Shown here: positions 45,227-56,949 of the stretch, one piece after another
Layout of the letters: the number at the start of each line of letters is the position of its first letter
Numbering within the stretch: position 1 is the first letter of the stretch
NCBI GenBank assembly: GCA_963693315.1
Contig: OY856188.1
Location: 196,310,379-196,374,378 of the forward strand
Origin: Diogma glabrata
Taxonomy: Eukaryota; Arthropoda; Insecta; Diptera; Cylindrotomidae
Direction of reading: 5' to 3'
DNA length: 64,000 bases
Position numbers and translations under genes: made by a program
Notes under the pieces: model-generated
What the model was told of the DNA's origin: nothing
Seen by the model: only the letters and a program-made list of their open reading frames with translations
Database searches by the model: none

Positions 45227-46127
45227 TATGGGTAATTCTCTTATAAACCGAACAGATTTGGACAAAATCTGACCGGCCCATTTTTGATTGGGCTGAAATT
45301 TTTGGCTGAAACCCCTAAAGGTTTTTTATCGAAAAAACAAGACATACGTGTTCGAGGATTCTAGGATTCTTTTTCTATTTTTTATTTGAAAGTTAAAAGA
45401 TGAATTTTTTTAAAAATAAATATTTTGAACTAAAGGTATTAACAAATTCCTATTGTTATAAACAAATAAAATTTTTAAATCAATTTTTAGCCATTATCTA
45501 AAATAAATAAAGAGTGTTTAGTATGATCATCGTATTCTACGTTCAATTTTCAATAACAAACAAACGTATATTTAATTAATGGTAAATGAGTTTTATTGTT
45601 AGAAATAAACTAATTTATCGAGCACGAGACGAGAAAAAATTTTATAAATTTTTGTCGTCCGGCGCTGGAAAAATTAACTTATTTGTAACAGTAAAACTCA
45701 TTTCTTCATTAATTAAATATACGTTTCTTATTGAAAATTGAACGGAGAATACGATGATTATACTAAACACTCTTTATTTATTTTAGATAATGGCTAAAAA
45801 TTGATTTTAAAATTTTATGTGTTTATAACAATAGGAATTTGTTAATACCTTTAGTTGAAAATATTTATTTTTAAAAAATTCCATCTTTTAACTTTCAAAT
45901 AAAAAAAGTTTCTACCTTCTATAAAACCGAAGCTATGACTTTTTGAAAATAAGTCTTCAAGCCAAAAATCACGAAATTCTCGAAATTTAGAACAGCTCTA
46001 TTTTCCAAAAAAAAAAATCCTCGAACATGTATATCCCTTTTTCGATGAAAACCCCCTAAAAAAATTTCAGCCAAATCAAAAATGGGTCGGTCAGAAAAAT
46101 GTTCGGTTTATAAAAGAATTACCCATA
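45227..46127. mobile_element. Foldback element (TGGGTAATTC family), copy 2
   Basis: TGGGTAATTCTCTTATAAAC at 45229 and its inverse ending GAATTACCCA at 46125, flanked by TA on both sides. Arms of several hundred bases pair almost throughout. The unpaired centre is about 45600-45700 (ATTTATCGAGCACGAGACGA ... GTCGTCCGGCGCTGG). The same structure lies at 18199-19098. Confidence 0.88.
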
Positions 46128-46609
46128 TCCAGAATTTATGCAAGCAAATCTGACGATCTTCAAATTTTCACAGTTTCCTCAAGTGTTTTCTTCGGGTTGT
46201 TGCTTCGTCGACCTTGCATGCTGATTTACCCGTTACACATTTGTTAATTAAGAAATTATTTTACTATTAACATCGCTTTTTAGTTACTTTATGCAAAGTA
46301 TCTCAATTTAAAGCTGAGCTACTGAGGTTATAGCTTGTTGTATGCTATTATATTCCATGGGATATGAATATATGGTCCAATTGTACTACTTAAATTGCCA
46401 TTTACTTTCACTGCATAATATTCCTTTTTAAATAAATTACCAATGTACCATTTCCTGGCCGATAACTGGAATCTTCCTTCGATGTTGAAAACAGATGCGA
46501 GAATTAATTTTACTATCCCAAGTATAGTTAATTAATATTATTACAAGCCTTAAGCAAATATACCAAATATTTCTCCGCATGCAGAGATCAGTTTTATTGT
46601 TTTAAATTT

Positions 46610-46840
46610 TTTATTTTTATTTTTGATCTACGGGTGTGACAACCCTGCGTACTCCAGTCCCTGCTATTGACATACGAGTTAACGTGAGATATCACATACC
46701 ACTGGCAATAACAGTGAGATATCACTAGCCAAGGTGACATCTTAGGGGTGGTGGCGGATAAAATGTATTCAGTCAACGGTAGCACCCTCAATCTTAGCTG
46801 TTAATTAATCCTTGATGGTGAGACGCTATTGCTTCCTTGA
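46610..46840 (+). repeat. Repeat B, copy 3
   Basis: Best preserved copy: GGGTGTGACAACCCTGCGTA, CTCCAGTCCCTGCTATTGAC, AACGTGAGATATCACATACC, CAGTGAGATATCACTAGCC, GTCAACGGTAGCACCCTCAA. Matches copy 1 at 11035-11220 in order. Confidence 0.75.
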
Positions 46841-47263
46841 AGAAACGAGCCTTCATATAACTATGTGTGGGCTTTAATCATTAAGAAAAACAGTGCGTCA
46901 CAGGATCAAGGAATATGCAACCGGCTGGATTATTGGCAACTACATTTTTGTTTTGTTTCAGCAAATTTTTGTAAAAATTTGATATTTACTTTTTAATTCA
47001 CTTTTATTTTCTTTATTCTATCATAAAATATTGGCCTGTGTCATATTTTGTCAGTGATAGGATTTTTGTTTAGTTATCCATTCTTCAACAAAAAATATAA
47101 AAAAAAAACAAAAAAAGGAAGATTTACGCCCATCAACACCTTTAAACGTATGTTGTTGTGGGACCTTGGTCTTAAAAGGTTTTTAAGTGTTATTGTGACA
47201 CATATTGTAATTCCTACTACACAACACATAAAATAAAAAAAAATAAACATAATTGCCATTTTA

Positions 47264-47291
47264 GGTAGATTTCATATAAAAAAAATCTACC
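47264..47291. repeat. Short hairpin GGTAGATTT/AAATCTACC
   Basis: Nine-base arms with a short A-rich loop, preceded by ATTTTA and followed by TATT. The same hairpin, in nearly the same context, is at 4135-4159. Confidence 0.7.
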
Positions 47292-47337
47292 TATTGTCAT
47301 CTCGGAATTTCGGAAAAATGTTTGTGCCAAACGACTA

Positions 47338-49629
47338 TACAGTGAAACCCCGTTATAACAAACTCGGTTTATAACAATTTTTTGCATATAACATATCTCT
47401 TTTAAAGTCCGAGCGTTTAAATATATTAATAGTACCTAAAGTCCACCTCTTATTAAAAACCTCGGCTATACGACTATAGCAAACCAACTTGTACTACCAG
47501 ATGAGTTTTGTAGAAGAAAAATAACCTTATATAACAAACCATGCTTTCGTTTATAACATATTAATGCACAAACATACGCAAATATAATTTTCTTTCCTAC
47601 ATTCTATATTTCCTAGTCAAACACAAATGTATGTGTGTAAGTGTATGTATAGTATTTAGTAAATATAATGTACCAAAATTATAAAAAGTACAACCCATAC
47701 ATTTACTCAAAATCCTATAATGGTAAGTTTTTATTTTGATTGAGTTATTCAAAATATTTTTATGCAGTTTGATTTGTTGATTGATTCTAATATAACAAGT
47801 AGCAAGTGAAATTAAAGTTGTAAAATTTATCACGTTTTGCTGTTTCATCATAACAAAGTGTGTTGTGTCAAATTCAAACTAATTATTCATTCTAAAATCA
47901 ATTAAAAGCTCTTTCCTTTCAGCAAAATACCATCACTTCAAAGAAAAGCGATTTCATTAGAAACTAAGCCTTGTTTAGCTATTAACGTTACCTAGCTATT
48001 TAAAATATGATCTATTCAACCGCAAAAACGTATGATGAAGTAGGAGCATTGTTCAAATGCCCTTAATCAACCGTTGCTGGTATTGTACGTAATAGAAAAA
48101 AAATTGTTGAGCTTAAAAACGTGGCAACTACTCGTAATGAGAGAGCTAAAAGTGTAAATATAAGTGGCACGCTATTTCGAGAAAAAGATGTTTAGCTTGC
48201 CTTAAAAATGGGTAGTATTAATTTTAATGCTACATAAGGCTGGTTTCATCGCTTTAAAAAGCGAAACGCTATTATTTTTAGAACCATTACAGGAGAAAGT
48301 CAGTCTGTGTCTGTAGAGCTTACAACTGAATGGAGTTGGTTTCAGCTACCTAAACTGATAGAAGGATGCCACAAAAGGGACATTTTTAATTTGAATGAAA
48401 CGGCCCTATTTTATAAGTTAATGCCGAACAAAACTATGATGATCCAGAATGAAAACTGTTCTGGTGGGAAACTAAGTAAGGAACGGATCACTGTTTAAAT
48501 TGGTGCGAATTCGGATGGATCAAAAAAGCAGCCTCTACTTGTTATTGGTAAGACAAAGAAACAGCGGTTTTAAAAATATCCAAACGTTACATGTGTAGTA
48601 TCAATCTATTAAAAAAGCATGGATGACATTTCTCCTTTGGGAAGAATATGTTAAAAAAATGGACCAACGTTTCGCAAAAGAAAACAGAAAAGTTTTATTT
48701 TTTGTTTACAACGCGCCCTCGCACCTTCCTGTTTTAAGCTTGCTTAATATAAACATTTTAAATTTGCCTGCAAACACAACTTCCATACTAGAACCCATGG
48801 ACCAAAGAGTTATTAAAAATTTTAAAGGGTTCTACCGGGAGCTTATTGTTCGAAGAATTATAAGTGTATTAGAACAAAATGATTCGTCCAAATTAGTAGC
48901 TTTGGAAATTAAAATAAATCTACTTGATACTCTTAATATAATTAAGCGATCGTGGGACAAAGTAAAATCGGAAACAATTGCAAATTGCGTCAAGAAAGCC
49001 TATTTTCGTAATGAAATACAAGAAACACCACAACAAGAGATAGAGCAACGAATAGTGTCTATTTTGGATAATCCTAGTGCTCAAGAACTTATGGATGGCG
49101 TTGGTGTTGACATTTATCTATCGGTTGATTTGAGTTGTCCGAATGTAATAAATATCCAACTTCGCTGGATATAGAAACATCATTTAAATGCATTCGAAAA
49201 ATATTATCTATGGAGAAAAATTGCGAAGGACTTCTAAATAAACTCAATGATATTCAAAATTTTGTGGAAGATGTTAACGTAACTAAATTAACACAGTCAA
49301 AAATAACTGACTTTTTTAAAACAACCTAGTTAACTAGCAACAGAAAATACAACATAGCTTACGATTTGATTTGTATAATTTAAGTTTATCTAAGTTGAGC
49401 TTTTATGTATTTCGCATACTTTATCGAAGTAAGCACTTGAAGTCGCAATAAATTTTAGTTTGAAAAAAATCTTTCATTAATTCTCTTTCATTTTCTTGTA
49501 CAGTAGTTTTTCTTTCTCCGCTTGTAACACTCTGGTTTGTTACAAACGAAATCGTGTATTAAAAACCATCGCATATAACAATCCTAAATTATGGTCCCTT
49601 GAAGTTTGTTATAACGAGGTTTCACTGTA
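47338..49629. mobile_element. Tigger element, 47340-49627, TA duplication
   Basis: TIR CAGTGAAACCCCGTTATAAC at 47340 and inverted (CAGTGAAACCTCGTTATAAC) ending at 49627, flanked by TA on both sides. This terminal sequence is typical of Tigger elements. It contains a frameshifted transposase on the plus strand. It is distinct in sequence from the Tigger at 41733. Confidence 0.92.
48000..49329 (+). pseudogene. Tigger transposase, decayed
   Basis: Frames in order: 48000-48300 with many stops (RNRKKIVELKN ... GWFHRFKKRNAI, the helix-turn-helix region). 48307-48498 carries IFNLNETALFYKLMPNKTM, where the DDE first-Asp motif (usually NxDETGLF) has Asn in place of the catalytic Asp. 48623-49174 carries FFVYNAPSH and LPANTTSILEPMDQRVIKNF, the second block, again with Tyr replacing the catalytic Asp of DNAPSH. 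49135-49329 is the tail. Both catalytic Asp positions are lost, and there are several frameshifts. Confidence 0.88.
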
Positions 49630-49944
49630 TATGATAAGCGGAGACGAAAAAAAAAATGTATATTTACAGGGTGAGTCGGGAGGAACGCACCAAATTTCAG
49701 GAGTGTATTATACACGCGAAAACAATGTAAAAAAACTCATATGTTCTTATCCGATTTTCATTTGTTTTCAAGTTATAGCGCAATATCAAATTTTTTTTCT
49801 TCGTTCCACTTTTATCAAAATTTTCACGTAATTAGAGTATGCCATGCTCAAGACTCTAAACTATTTGACATCTTTGTTGTCTTGACAATGTGTCTGTGTA
49901 TTGTGATAATAATTAAACGTTTATTTTCAAGTTTGAGTGATTAA

Positions 49945-50276
49945 AGAAAAAAAGCATTTCCAGTAAAAACATTTCCAACAAAATTTCCAGGGCGTTGGAT
50001 TGGTCGCGGTGGTCCTATTAATTGGCCCCCAAGATCTCCAGATCTCACAATACTAGATTATTGTTTATGGGGCTGGTTTAAAAATGAAGTGTACAAAGTA
50101 AGAGTGGACACTCGGGATGCACTAATTCGACGTATTAGGAATACTGCAGCCAATTTCAAAGAATAAAGACATGAAACATCTAGAAGGGCAACGGGTCATC
50201 TTCGTAGACGAAGCAGAAAATGTTTAGAAGTCAATGGCGGTATTTCTGAACATTTATTAAAAGAACGCTATGATTA
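49945..50276 (+). pseudogene. Tc1/mariner-like transposase C-terminal fragment
   Basis: The frame reads FPGRWIGRGGPINWPPRSPD then LTILDYCLWGWFKNEVYKV and ends at 50164-50166. After a frameshift CLEVNGGISEHLLKE follows up to the nested insertion at 50277. WPPRSPDLTxLDYxLW is the third-acidic-residue block of mariner-like transposases common in insects. The N-terminal and first catalytic parts are absent. Confidence 0.8.
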
Positions 50277-52238
50277 CCCAAGTAACAATTTTGCTCTAAT
50301 AAAGATGTAAGAGCGCTCTTAGAGCTACATCATAGAGCTAAGTGTTTTAATATTTGCTCTAGAAGCGCAACTAGAACTGTGTTAGAGTTTATTTAGAGCA
50401 AAAGTGGCGGTCTTAGAGCAAATATTTTTATTTTACAAGCTTTGTAATTTTGTCTTCTATAAAGTGCTCAGCTCTATAAAGGACTAAAACAAGAGCAATG
50501 AAAACATTTAATGTAGAGCACGCAGCTCTTTTAAAAAATTTAATTCTTGAAATCAAATCGCTCTAAATTGAAATTAATTTACATTTGAAAAAAATAGTCG
50601 AACAAAATTCTAATAAAGAAGAAACACCAACAATTTTGTTTCATCTGTGATATTTTTATAATGGCGTTTCAATTTAAGGAAAGGTTATATATATTTGCAT
50701 TATAATATTGGAATTTTTGGTTTGTTTATACCAAAACATTTATGCAAAATTATTTTTATAATGAAATCTTATGCGATACCCCGTAAATTTTAAACGGGCC
50801 TCTTTTCTGTTCAACATTTAACAAAAACATAATTATTTTTGTGAAAAGTAATTTTCATATTTTCATGAAAAATTAAATTAAATTGAATTGAAAGTTGTTT
50901 AAAACATATTTTATGGAAAATAATTGATTTTGGAGCTGTGCATCGTACAAATATAAGCAAATTTAATTAATGTAACCTATAATTTTTAAACATGGACGAC
51001 CATTTCTATTTATTTGTTTTAAACAAAATGGACAGTTGTTGTTACTATTATTATATACTAATTTAGAGCATTCTGTTTCTTTTTGTTCGGTTGTTCAGCT
51101 TTGTGCGAAAAACGATACAAGTAAAGTCATTAATACGGATAGTTGCTTTATATTACTATAAAAACTTGCAAGTCAGTTATTATATACTGCTATAAAACCA
51201 ATTTTTTTTATTAGCTCCTGATACTCAATTTTTAAATGTTGACTGTTCTCAAGTGTCCCTTGCATATATTAATTTTAATACTTCAATGCATTTTCTGATT
51301 GAATTTCACTTGAAAACTTAATTTGATCGGTTATTATTTATATATGGGTGATCAGCACATAAAGTTTTTTTCCTTTTCCTTTAATTTAATTGGGATTTGA
51401 TTATTATTAATTTTTATGTTTTGAAGTCGAATCTATTGTTCCAAAATTGGAAAATAGAAATAGCGATCTGAAATTATTTTAGTACATTGACTTTGACCAA
51501 TTTGTATTTAAATATATCATGCTAAGCTCTGCAATCCTAATTATACAGCTTGAGCCAACGGATAAGTTCCAGTTGATAAGTTGATCAATTCTTATCCATT
51601 TGAAAACAAACTTTTTGGATTAAAGCAAATGATACGTAGTGGAACTTATCCGTTGCATCAAACTGCAAGAAGGATTGTAGAGTTTAGTATGATATATAAA
51701 TACAAATTGGTATTTAAATTTTAAAACCTACAAACTAGATGACATATGTCAAACTAATCAAATGATAAAATACTTTAAAATAGCTCTTGTGCTCTAGAGG
51801 AAGGTAATCCAAAGAAGTTTGCTCTATAATAATTGACATTTAATTTTTATTATAACATGAGTTCTAAAATAGTATAAAACTATGCTCTTAGAAAGCTAGA
51901 AGAAATGAAAGCTACAAGCTCCAAATCAGTTTTAGTATAGATTATATGAATAATAAAATTTGGCTAATAGAAACATTTTATTCTATAATAATGCATGCTC
52001 TATTCAACAATCTCGTTTAGCTCTAATTGTGGTTATAGAGCTTATTAATAAAGCTCTATGCTCCATAAGCTTATAGAGCTAAAATAGTAAAACTACAATG
52101 AATAAGAGCAACATAAATTTGCGTAAAGCTGGAAGCTGTGAATGTTTTTCTTGTAAAGCTACTAGAATCATATTTTCTGTTTTAAAACTGCATTAGAGCT
52201 CCTAGTTGCTAATAGCTTTTACAAATGTTACTTGGGTA
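50275..52238. mobile_element. AGAGC-rich element with CCCAAGTAAC termini, 50277-52236
   Basis: CCCAAGTAACAATTTTG at 50277 and the inverse (AAATGTTACTTGGG) ending at 52236, flanked by TA on each side. AGAGC/GCTCT words are very dense in both outer parts (50290-50560 and 51780-52200), absent in the middle. No open frame of significance. It interrupts the mariner-like transposase, and the host sequence resumes at 52239. Confidence 0.8.
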
Positions 52239-52433
52239 GGAAACCATTGATATATGAATTTTTCTTTATTTTATATTACGCTATAACTTGAAAACAAATG
52301 ATTATCGAATAAGAACATATGGGTTTTTTTACATTGTTTTCGCGTGTATAATGCACTCCTGAAATTTGGTCCGTTCCTCCCGACTCACCCTGTATATGTA
52401 TATATATAAACGATATGAGATATAACGAAAACG

Positions 52434-53420
52434 ACCGACACTCTCACGGTCGCATTTGTTGAGCTAGATCAAAAAAAATTTCTGTACATGTGTGTTCTAT
52501 TAATATCTTGGACAAGTTCGTGAATCAGCAAAATCCGACATGTGGTTAAGAAACTAGAGGCTTTTTTCTGAAAAATTTTGATTTTTTAAAACCGTTATAA
52601 CGGCCTTTTGGATACTAATATTTTTAAAAAATTAACAAATTTAGAATCTTTGGAATATTTTTTATCAATTTATTCTAAAAATAGACCTCTGCAGTTGGAG
52701 GTTCCTGAGTAAGCGGCTCCAACAAAAAAGTTTGCAAAAAAAATTTTTTTTTGAAACAACCGGCACTCATGGTCGCCTTTGTAAAGCCAGATCAAAAAAC
52801 TTTTTTTTTAAAATGTGTGTTTTATTAATATCTTGAACGAGTTCGTTAATCAGCCAAATCCGACACAAGGTTAAGAAACTAGAGGCTTTATACTAGAAAA
52901 AAAGTCTGTTTTTTAGATCCATTATAACGGCCGTTTGGATATTAATGCTTATTAAAACTTCATAAATTTAGAATCTTTGAAACCTTTTTAGTCAATTTCT
53001 TTCAAAAAATGGACCTCTGCAGTCGGAGGATTCTGAGTGAGTGGCTCCAACAAAAAAGCTTGTAAAACACAAAATGCGTTTGAATCAACCGGCACTCTCA
53101 CGGTCGCATTTGTGGAGCCAGATCAAAAAACCTTTCTTAAAAATGTGTGTTTTATCAATATCTTGGACAAGTTCCTAAAGCAGAAAAATCTGACACATGG
53201 TTAGGGAACTAGAGGCTTTATACTAGAAAAAAATTGGTTTTTAAACCCGTTATTACGGCCGTTTGGATACTAATATTTTTAAAAACTTCATAAATTTAGA
53301 ATCTGTGGTAACATTTTAATCCGTTTCTTATAAATTTAAACCTCTGCAGTTAGAGGTTTTTGACGTGTTGGCTTCAACAAAAAAGTTTGCAACAATCCCC
53401 AACTACAATTTCCAAAAACC
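52434..53420 (+). repeat. Three tandem copies of a ~327-bp unit
   Basis: Units begin CCGACACTCTCACGGTCGCA (about 52435), CCGGCACTCATGGTCGCC (52760) and CCGGCACTCTCACGGTCGCA (53089). Each carries AATATCTTGGACAAGTTC, GGTTAAGAAACTAGAGGC, TTATAACGGCCGTTTGGAT and ACCTCTGCAGT(T/C)GGAGG, and ends with CTCCAACAAAAAAG. Divergence between copies is moderate. Confidence 0.85.
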
Positions 53421-53764
53421 TTATAACAGTCAATGAAAAAAAAATAAAACGATTTGAATAGAAGAAATTAATTTTTTTTTCTTAGAAATTAACTATTTTG
53501 ATATTTTGCAGTAATTGCACGACATATGATATAGAGCAGATTTGTGTCATAAATTGTCACACATATGTTCTGTGGTAGATTTGATATTTGTTTGTGGCAA
53601 AATTGGATAGATATAATTTTGCTTATATGTAGCCAATTCTTTTTAAATTTGTTCGATATCTGTTTGTAATTAGTTTGTTTTGTTTAAACTAATCTGATAC
53701 ATCAGATTCTACTGGCACACAAAACTGTCTGATCTCGAAATCTACCTATTTCTAGCGGATATAC

Positions 53765-55311
53765 GTGCCGCTTGGACTTTTTCATTTGGATTCATAAAGG
53801 GAAAATATGGAGGGGCTGAAATCTCAAGCTCTGAGATATCAAGACTTCGGTTTTGGTTAAGGATTTTGATATAGTTTTCGGCATAAAACTTTTATGAGGA
53901 CATTGTTTTTAGTTTTGGGCAGCGATGTATAACAAATATAACTCTTTGTTAAAGTACATGTATTTTTTATCTCTGTTTAGAAATTAACCACAAAATTAAC
54001 ACATCAATACGTTGCCGCAAAATTATACCAGTACGCCTATTCCGGCATTTCCCTGGGAATTGGGAATTGAGAAAAAAGTGCAATAAATGAAATAAAGAAA
54101 TATTTTCTAATACGAATTTGTTATTTCCCGTGACACGGAATACTAGTTATGAAAAAATTGCTATAATTTATTTCTCAATTTCTATTTCACGATGTACCGG
54201 AATAGGGCTACAGATCATAAATTAACATAATTGAGTGAAAAGAAATACAATCAGCAAACTACTCAAAAACCTCTCCATTTAGCGTTTCGAGAAAATATTA
54301 CAAAAAATTCATATTTCTTTCAAAATTCCAAAAATATTCTAAAAATTAAAAAAAATCAAAAATTCAAACTTTTTCAAACAAAAATTATAAAAATATTACA
54401 AAAATTGTTACAAAATGAAAAATACAAAAATACAAATACATTTTTCAAAATTCCCAAAATATTCCAAAAACTATAACAAATTCAAAAATTTCCATATCCA
54501 ATTTCATGTCATACAAATAATTAAATTTTTTTTTCCAAAAAATTGGCTAAAAAAGGAAATGAAAAAGAAAACAAAGCAAATGAATCGGCATTACTTTCAT
54601 CGAAGAAATTTGCCACTAAAATTTTCCACATTTTATAAATTATGTACCAAATTAACTCTGTATCATTTTTGACACACTTGACAATATTTTTTTGACAAAC
54701 TTATAATGCAATAAAATTCTCAATAAAAATAATTTCATGTTCAATTACATTTAACATTTCATACAAATAATTAAATTTATTTTTTTCCAAAAAATATAAA
54801 TGAAAATCATTCTTTTGACACACTTGACAACATTTTTTTGACAAACTTCTAATGCGATAATCTAAATTTTGGTCTCACATACCAATCCCGACCATCAAGA
54901 TTTTTCCAAATTTAATGTTCCTACTCGTAATCACTTAAAATGAATTTAATCATTTAATGTAATCATTTAATGTAATCACTTAAATGAATTTAAGCAAAAA
55001 CTATGCAAATTTCCTTGTTTTGACACACTTGACGATTTTTTGACACACTTCCGGGACAGCTATCGAACACATCGTCCTTTCGGCTCTTACCATTGAGTAT
55101 ACCTATTTTTAATATTAAAAATGTTTGAAATCCCTCCAGCCGTTTTCTAGATTTCGTCGGTTGTAACGGCCGGCAGGCAGACATACATTTTTTTTGGCTT
55201 TTTTAGAATCAGTAGGTCCTAAAACGTCGAGAAATGCCAAAAAAAGTGGGGGTAAGAATTTCACTTTTGACTCATGAATGCAATACTTAGGTTTTTTCAA
55301 AATCGAAGTAA
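53765..55311 (-). repeat. Repeat A, copy 3 (inverted)
   Basis: Read on the minus strand it starts near 55311 (ACCTAAGTATTGCATTCATG, AAGTGAAATTCTTACCCCCA), passes CGACGTTTTAGGACCTACTG, the uninterrupted GTTACAACCGACGAAATC site (the hAT is absent here), GTGTGTCAAAA units and a short minisatellite. It ends in the tail CATCGCTGCCCAAAACT ... CCCCTCCATATTTTCCC near 53800. The 504-bp array is absent. It shows the unexpanded form of the element, about 1.5 kb. Confidence 0.82.
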
Positions 55312-55559
55312 TTGTAATTTACGACTTATTTGTTTTTCACTGTATGATTGCATTATTGTTGTTCGTGTTCTATTAACATCTAATTTTCATTTTCCCATTA
55401 TAATTTTTTTTTAAAGAAATGTAGCTATAAAAAACAGTATCTGATTATAATATCCGAAATGAAAATACCTGCTCGTTAACAGATATGGTTAACGTTGTTG
55501 GATGGGCGTGTTTATAAAACAATTGGGTAACGTTGGAGATATTAAGTTTTAAAATCAGA

Positions 55560-55720
55560 TATTTTTAAAAAAAATTTAAAAAATTGCTTCGGCCCTTGAA
55601 TTAAGGAGAGATTAGTGGGTCTTACGAAGGAGAAAGATCTTAAAATTCGCCCCATGAGTAAAGGAGAACGAAGTGGGTCTTACGAAGGAAAGAGATGTGA
55701 AGCTTCGGCCCATGATATCG
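55560..55720. repeat. Short direct duplication (TTAGTGGGTCTTACGAAGGA)
   Basis: AGTGGGTCTTACGAAGGA occurs at about 55613 and 55671, each followed by GAGATGTGAAGC/GAAAGATCTTAAA-like sequence, and CTTCGGCCC occurs at 55587 and 55703. A degenerate two-copy repeat of about 58 bases. Confidence 0.55.
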
Positions 55721-56417
55721 ATTTAAAAATAAAAAGAAATGTTTAAAAAAATTGGTCGCACTAGCAGGAGTTGCCATGGATTGAAAGCCGAAAATATTTG
55801 GAGAAAAAAGAAAGTACATAGTGTATTTTGCAATAAGGAATAAGATCATGGCTTGAAAGTCGAAAAGTAAGAATTTGGATGAAAAAAATTAATGTGTCGA
55901 TAGGAGGAAATGTTTTGCACCGTAAAAAGAAAAAAAAATATAAAATAAATTTATTTATAAAAATAAAAATATTTGATGCGCGTTTTCATATACTTGTGGC
56001 AAACAAAACTGTTACGGCGTGATTTGCCGTGATTTCCCAAACGGATGCTGCGACCAACAACATCCCTAAACAAACTCGAAGTTCCCTTATTATGAACATT
56101 TTAGTTTAAATTATTTGGAATAAATTTTTTTAATAACAAGCAAAACAATTAGGTTTTATATAAAATTAATGGAAGGATTTTAAATATATTAAATTTTGAT
56201 GCTTAGTAAAGTTGAAACTGCTGTTTGTCCCTAGTCAGATTGTCACCAAATATAGCTTGTAATTCACGCTATAGTAATTTAAAATTCAATAAAAGATTTG
56301 CCAGTTTTATGATAAAGATATCCAATGTTGAGAATTAAGATAGTTGAAATATCCTCTAAATTTAGGATAAAACATTCCATGCAATAAACATATCGAAAAT
56401 ATTAATATATAATATCA

Positions 56418-56540
56418 CGAGTCGTCAAATAATAGTCGATTATTTTTCATAATCATTATTACGAATGTCATTTGAGGTTATAAATTTTTAACCTCAAATG
56501 GCATGAGTGGTAATGTTGAAAAATAACCGACTAATAATTT
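56418..56540. repeat. Foldback repeat (TCATTTGAGGTTA)
   Basis: TAGTCGATTATTTTTCA and ATTATTACGAATGTCATTTG followed by AGGTTA are mirrored by TAACCTCAAATGGCATGAGT, GGTAATG and GAAAAATAACCGACTA. An imperfect palindrome of about 120 bases with an A/T-rich centre. Confidence 0.75.
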
Positions 56541-56949
56541 GGTGACGAGTTGTATTTAGCAGACAATTTAACGAACAGAAATAGTAACATTATTTCATAC
56601 AACATAATCATACATAGTAAAATATTATATTATAAATGTTATAAATTTGTAATTTATTTTTGACAAATAAACATAAACATGCAATCATTTATGAATGAAA
56701 ACGGACATTTTTACTATTTGCAAATTGCATTTTCACATAATTTTGTATGTGAATTTTTGTTTTAAATTAATATATTAAGTAGGCGGAAAATATTCGCTGT
56801 TCCTTCCTACCAGAAAAAAATAATCGAAACAAATCGTTTTGATTTGCTAAAAAATAGTAAATGAAGCGTTTTTATTGGACCTTATTGAAACTTTATTTAG
56901 TGAGTTGAATTGTCAATATAATGAATAAATCACTGCATCGGCAAATAGG

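Larger units (their letters stand above)
49663..52396. mobile_element. Tc1/mariner-superfamily element with CAGGGTGAGTCGGG termini, 49667-52392
   Basis: CAGGGTGAGTCGGGAGGAAC at 49667 and its inverse ending CTCACCCTG at 52392. The inverted repeats extend about 130 bases (to TTTTCAAGTTATAGCG). Flanks are TTTA and TATA, so TA duplication fits. Its first three hundred bases hold a transposase tail. The centre is replaced by a nested AGAGC-rich element. It shares only the first nine bases with the 20207-27125 transposon. Confidence 0.82.

Noticed and set aside
20203..52396. The 20207 and 49667 elements as one family because both begin CAGGGTGAG
   Set aside because: Their terminal repeats differ beyond the first nine bases or so, and their proteins are unrelated (C2H2/two-gene against Tc1/mariner-like).
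55640..55849. 69-codon minus-strand frame
   Set aside because: Lies over the short duplicated AGTGGGTCTTACGAAGGA sequence, with no domain or splice support.
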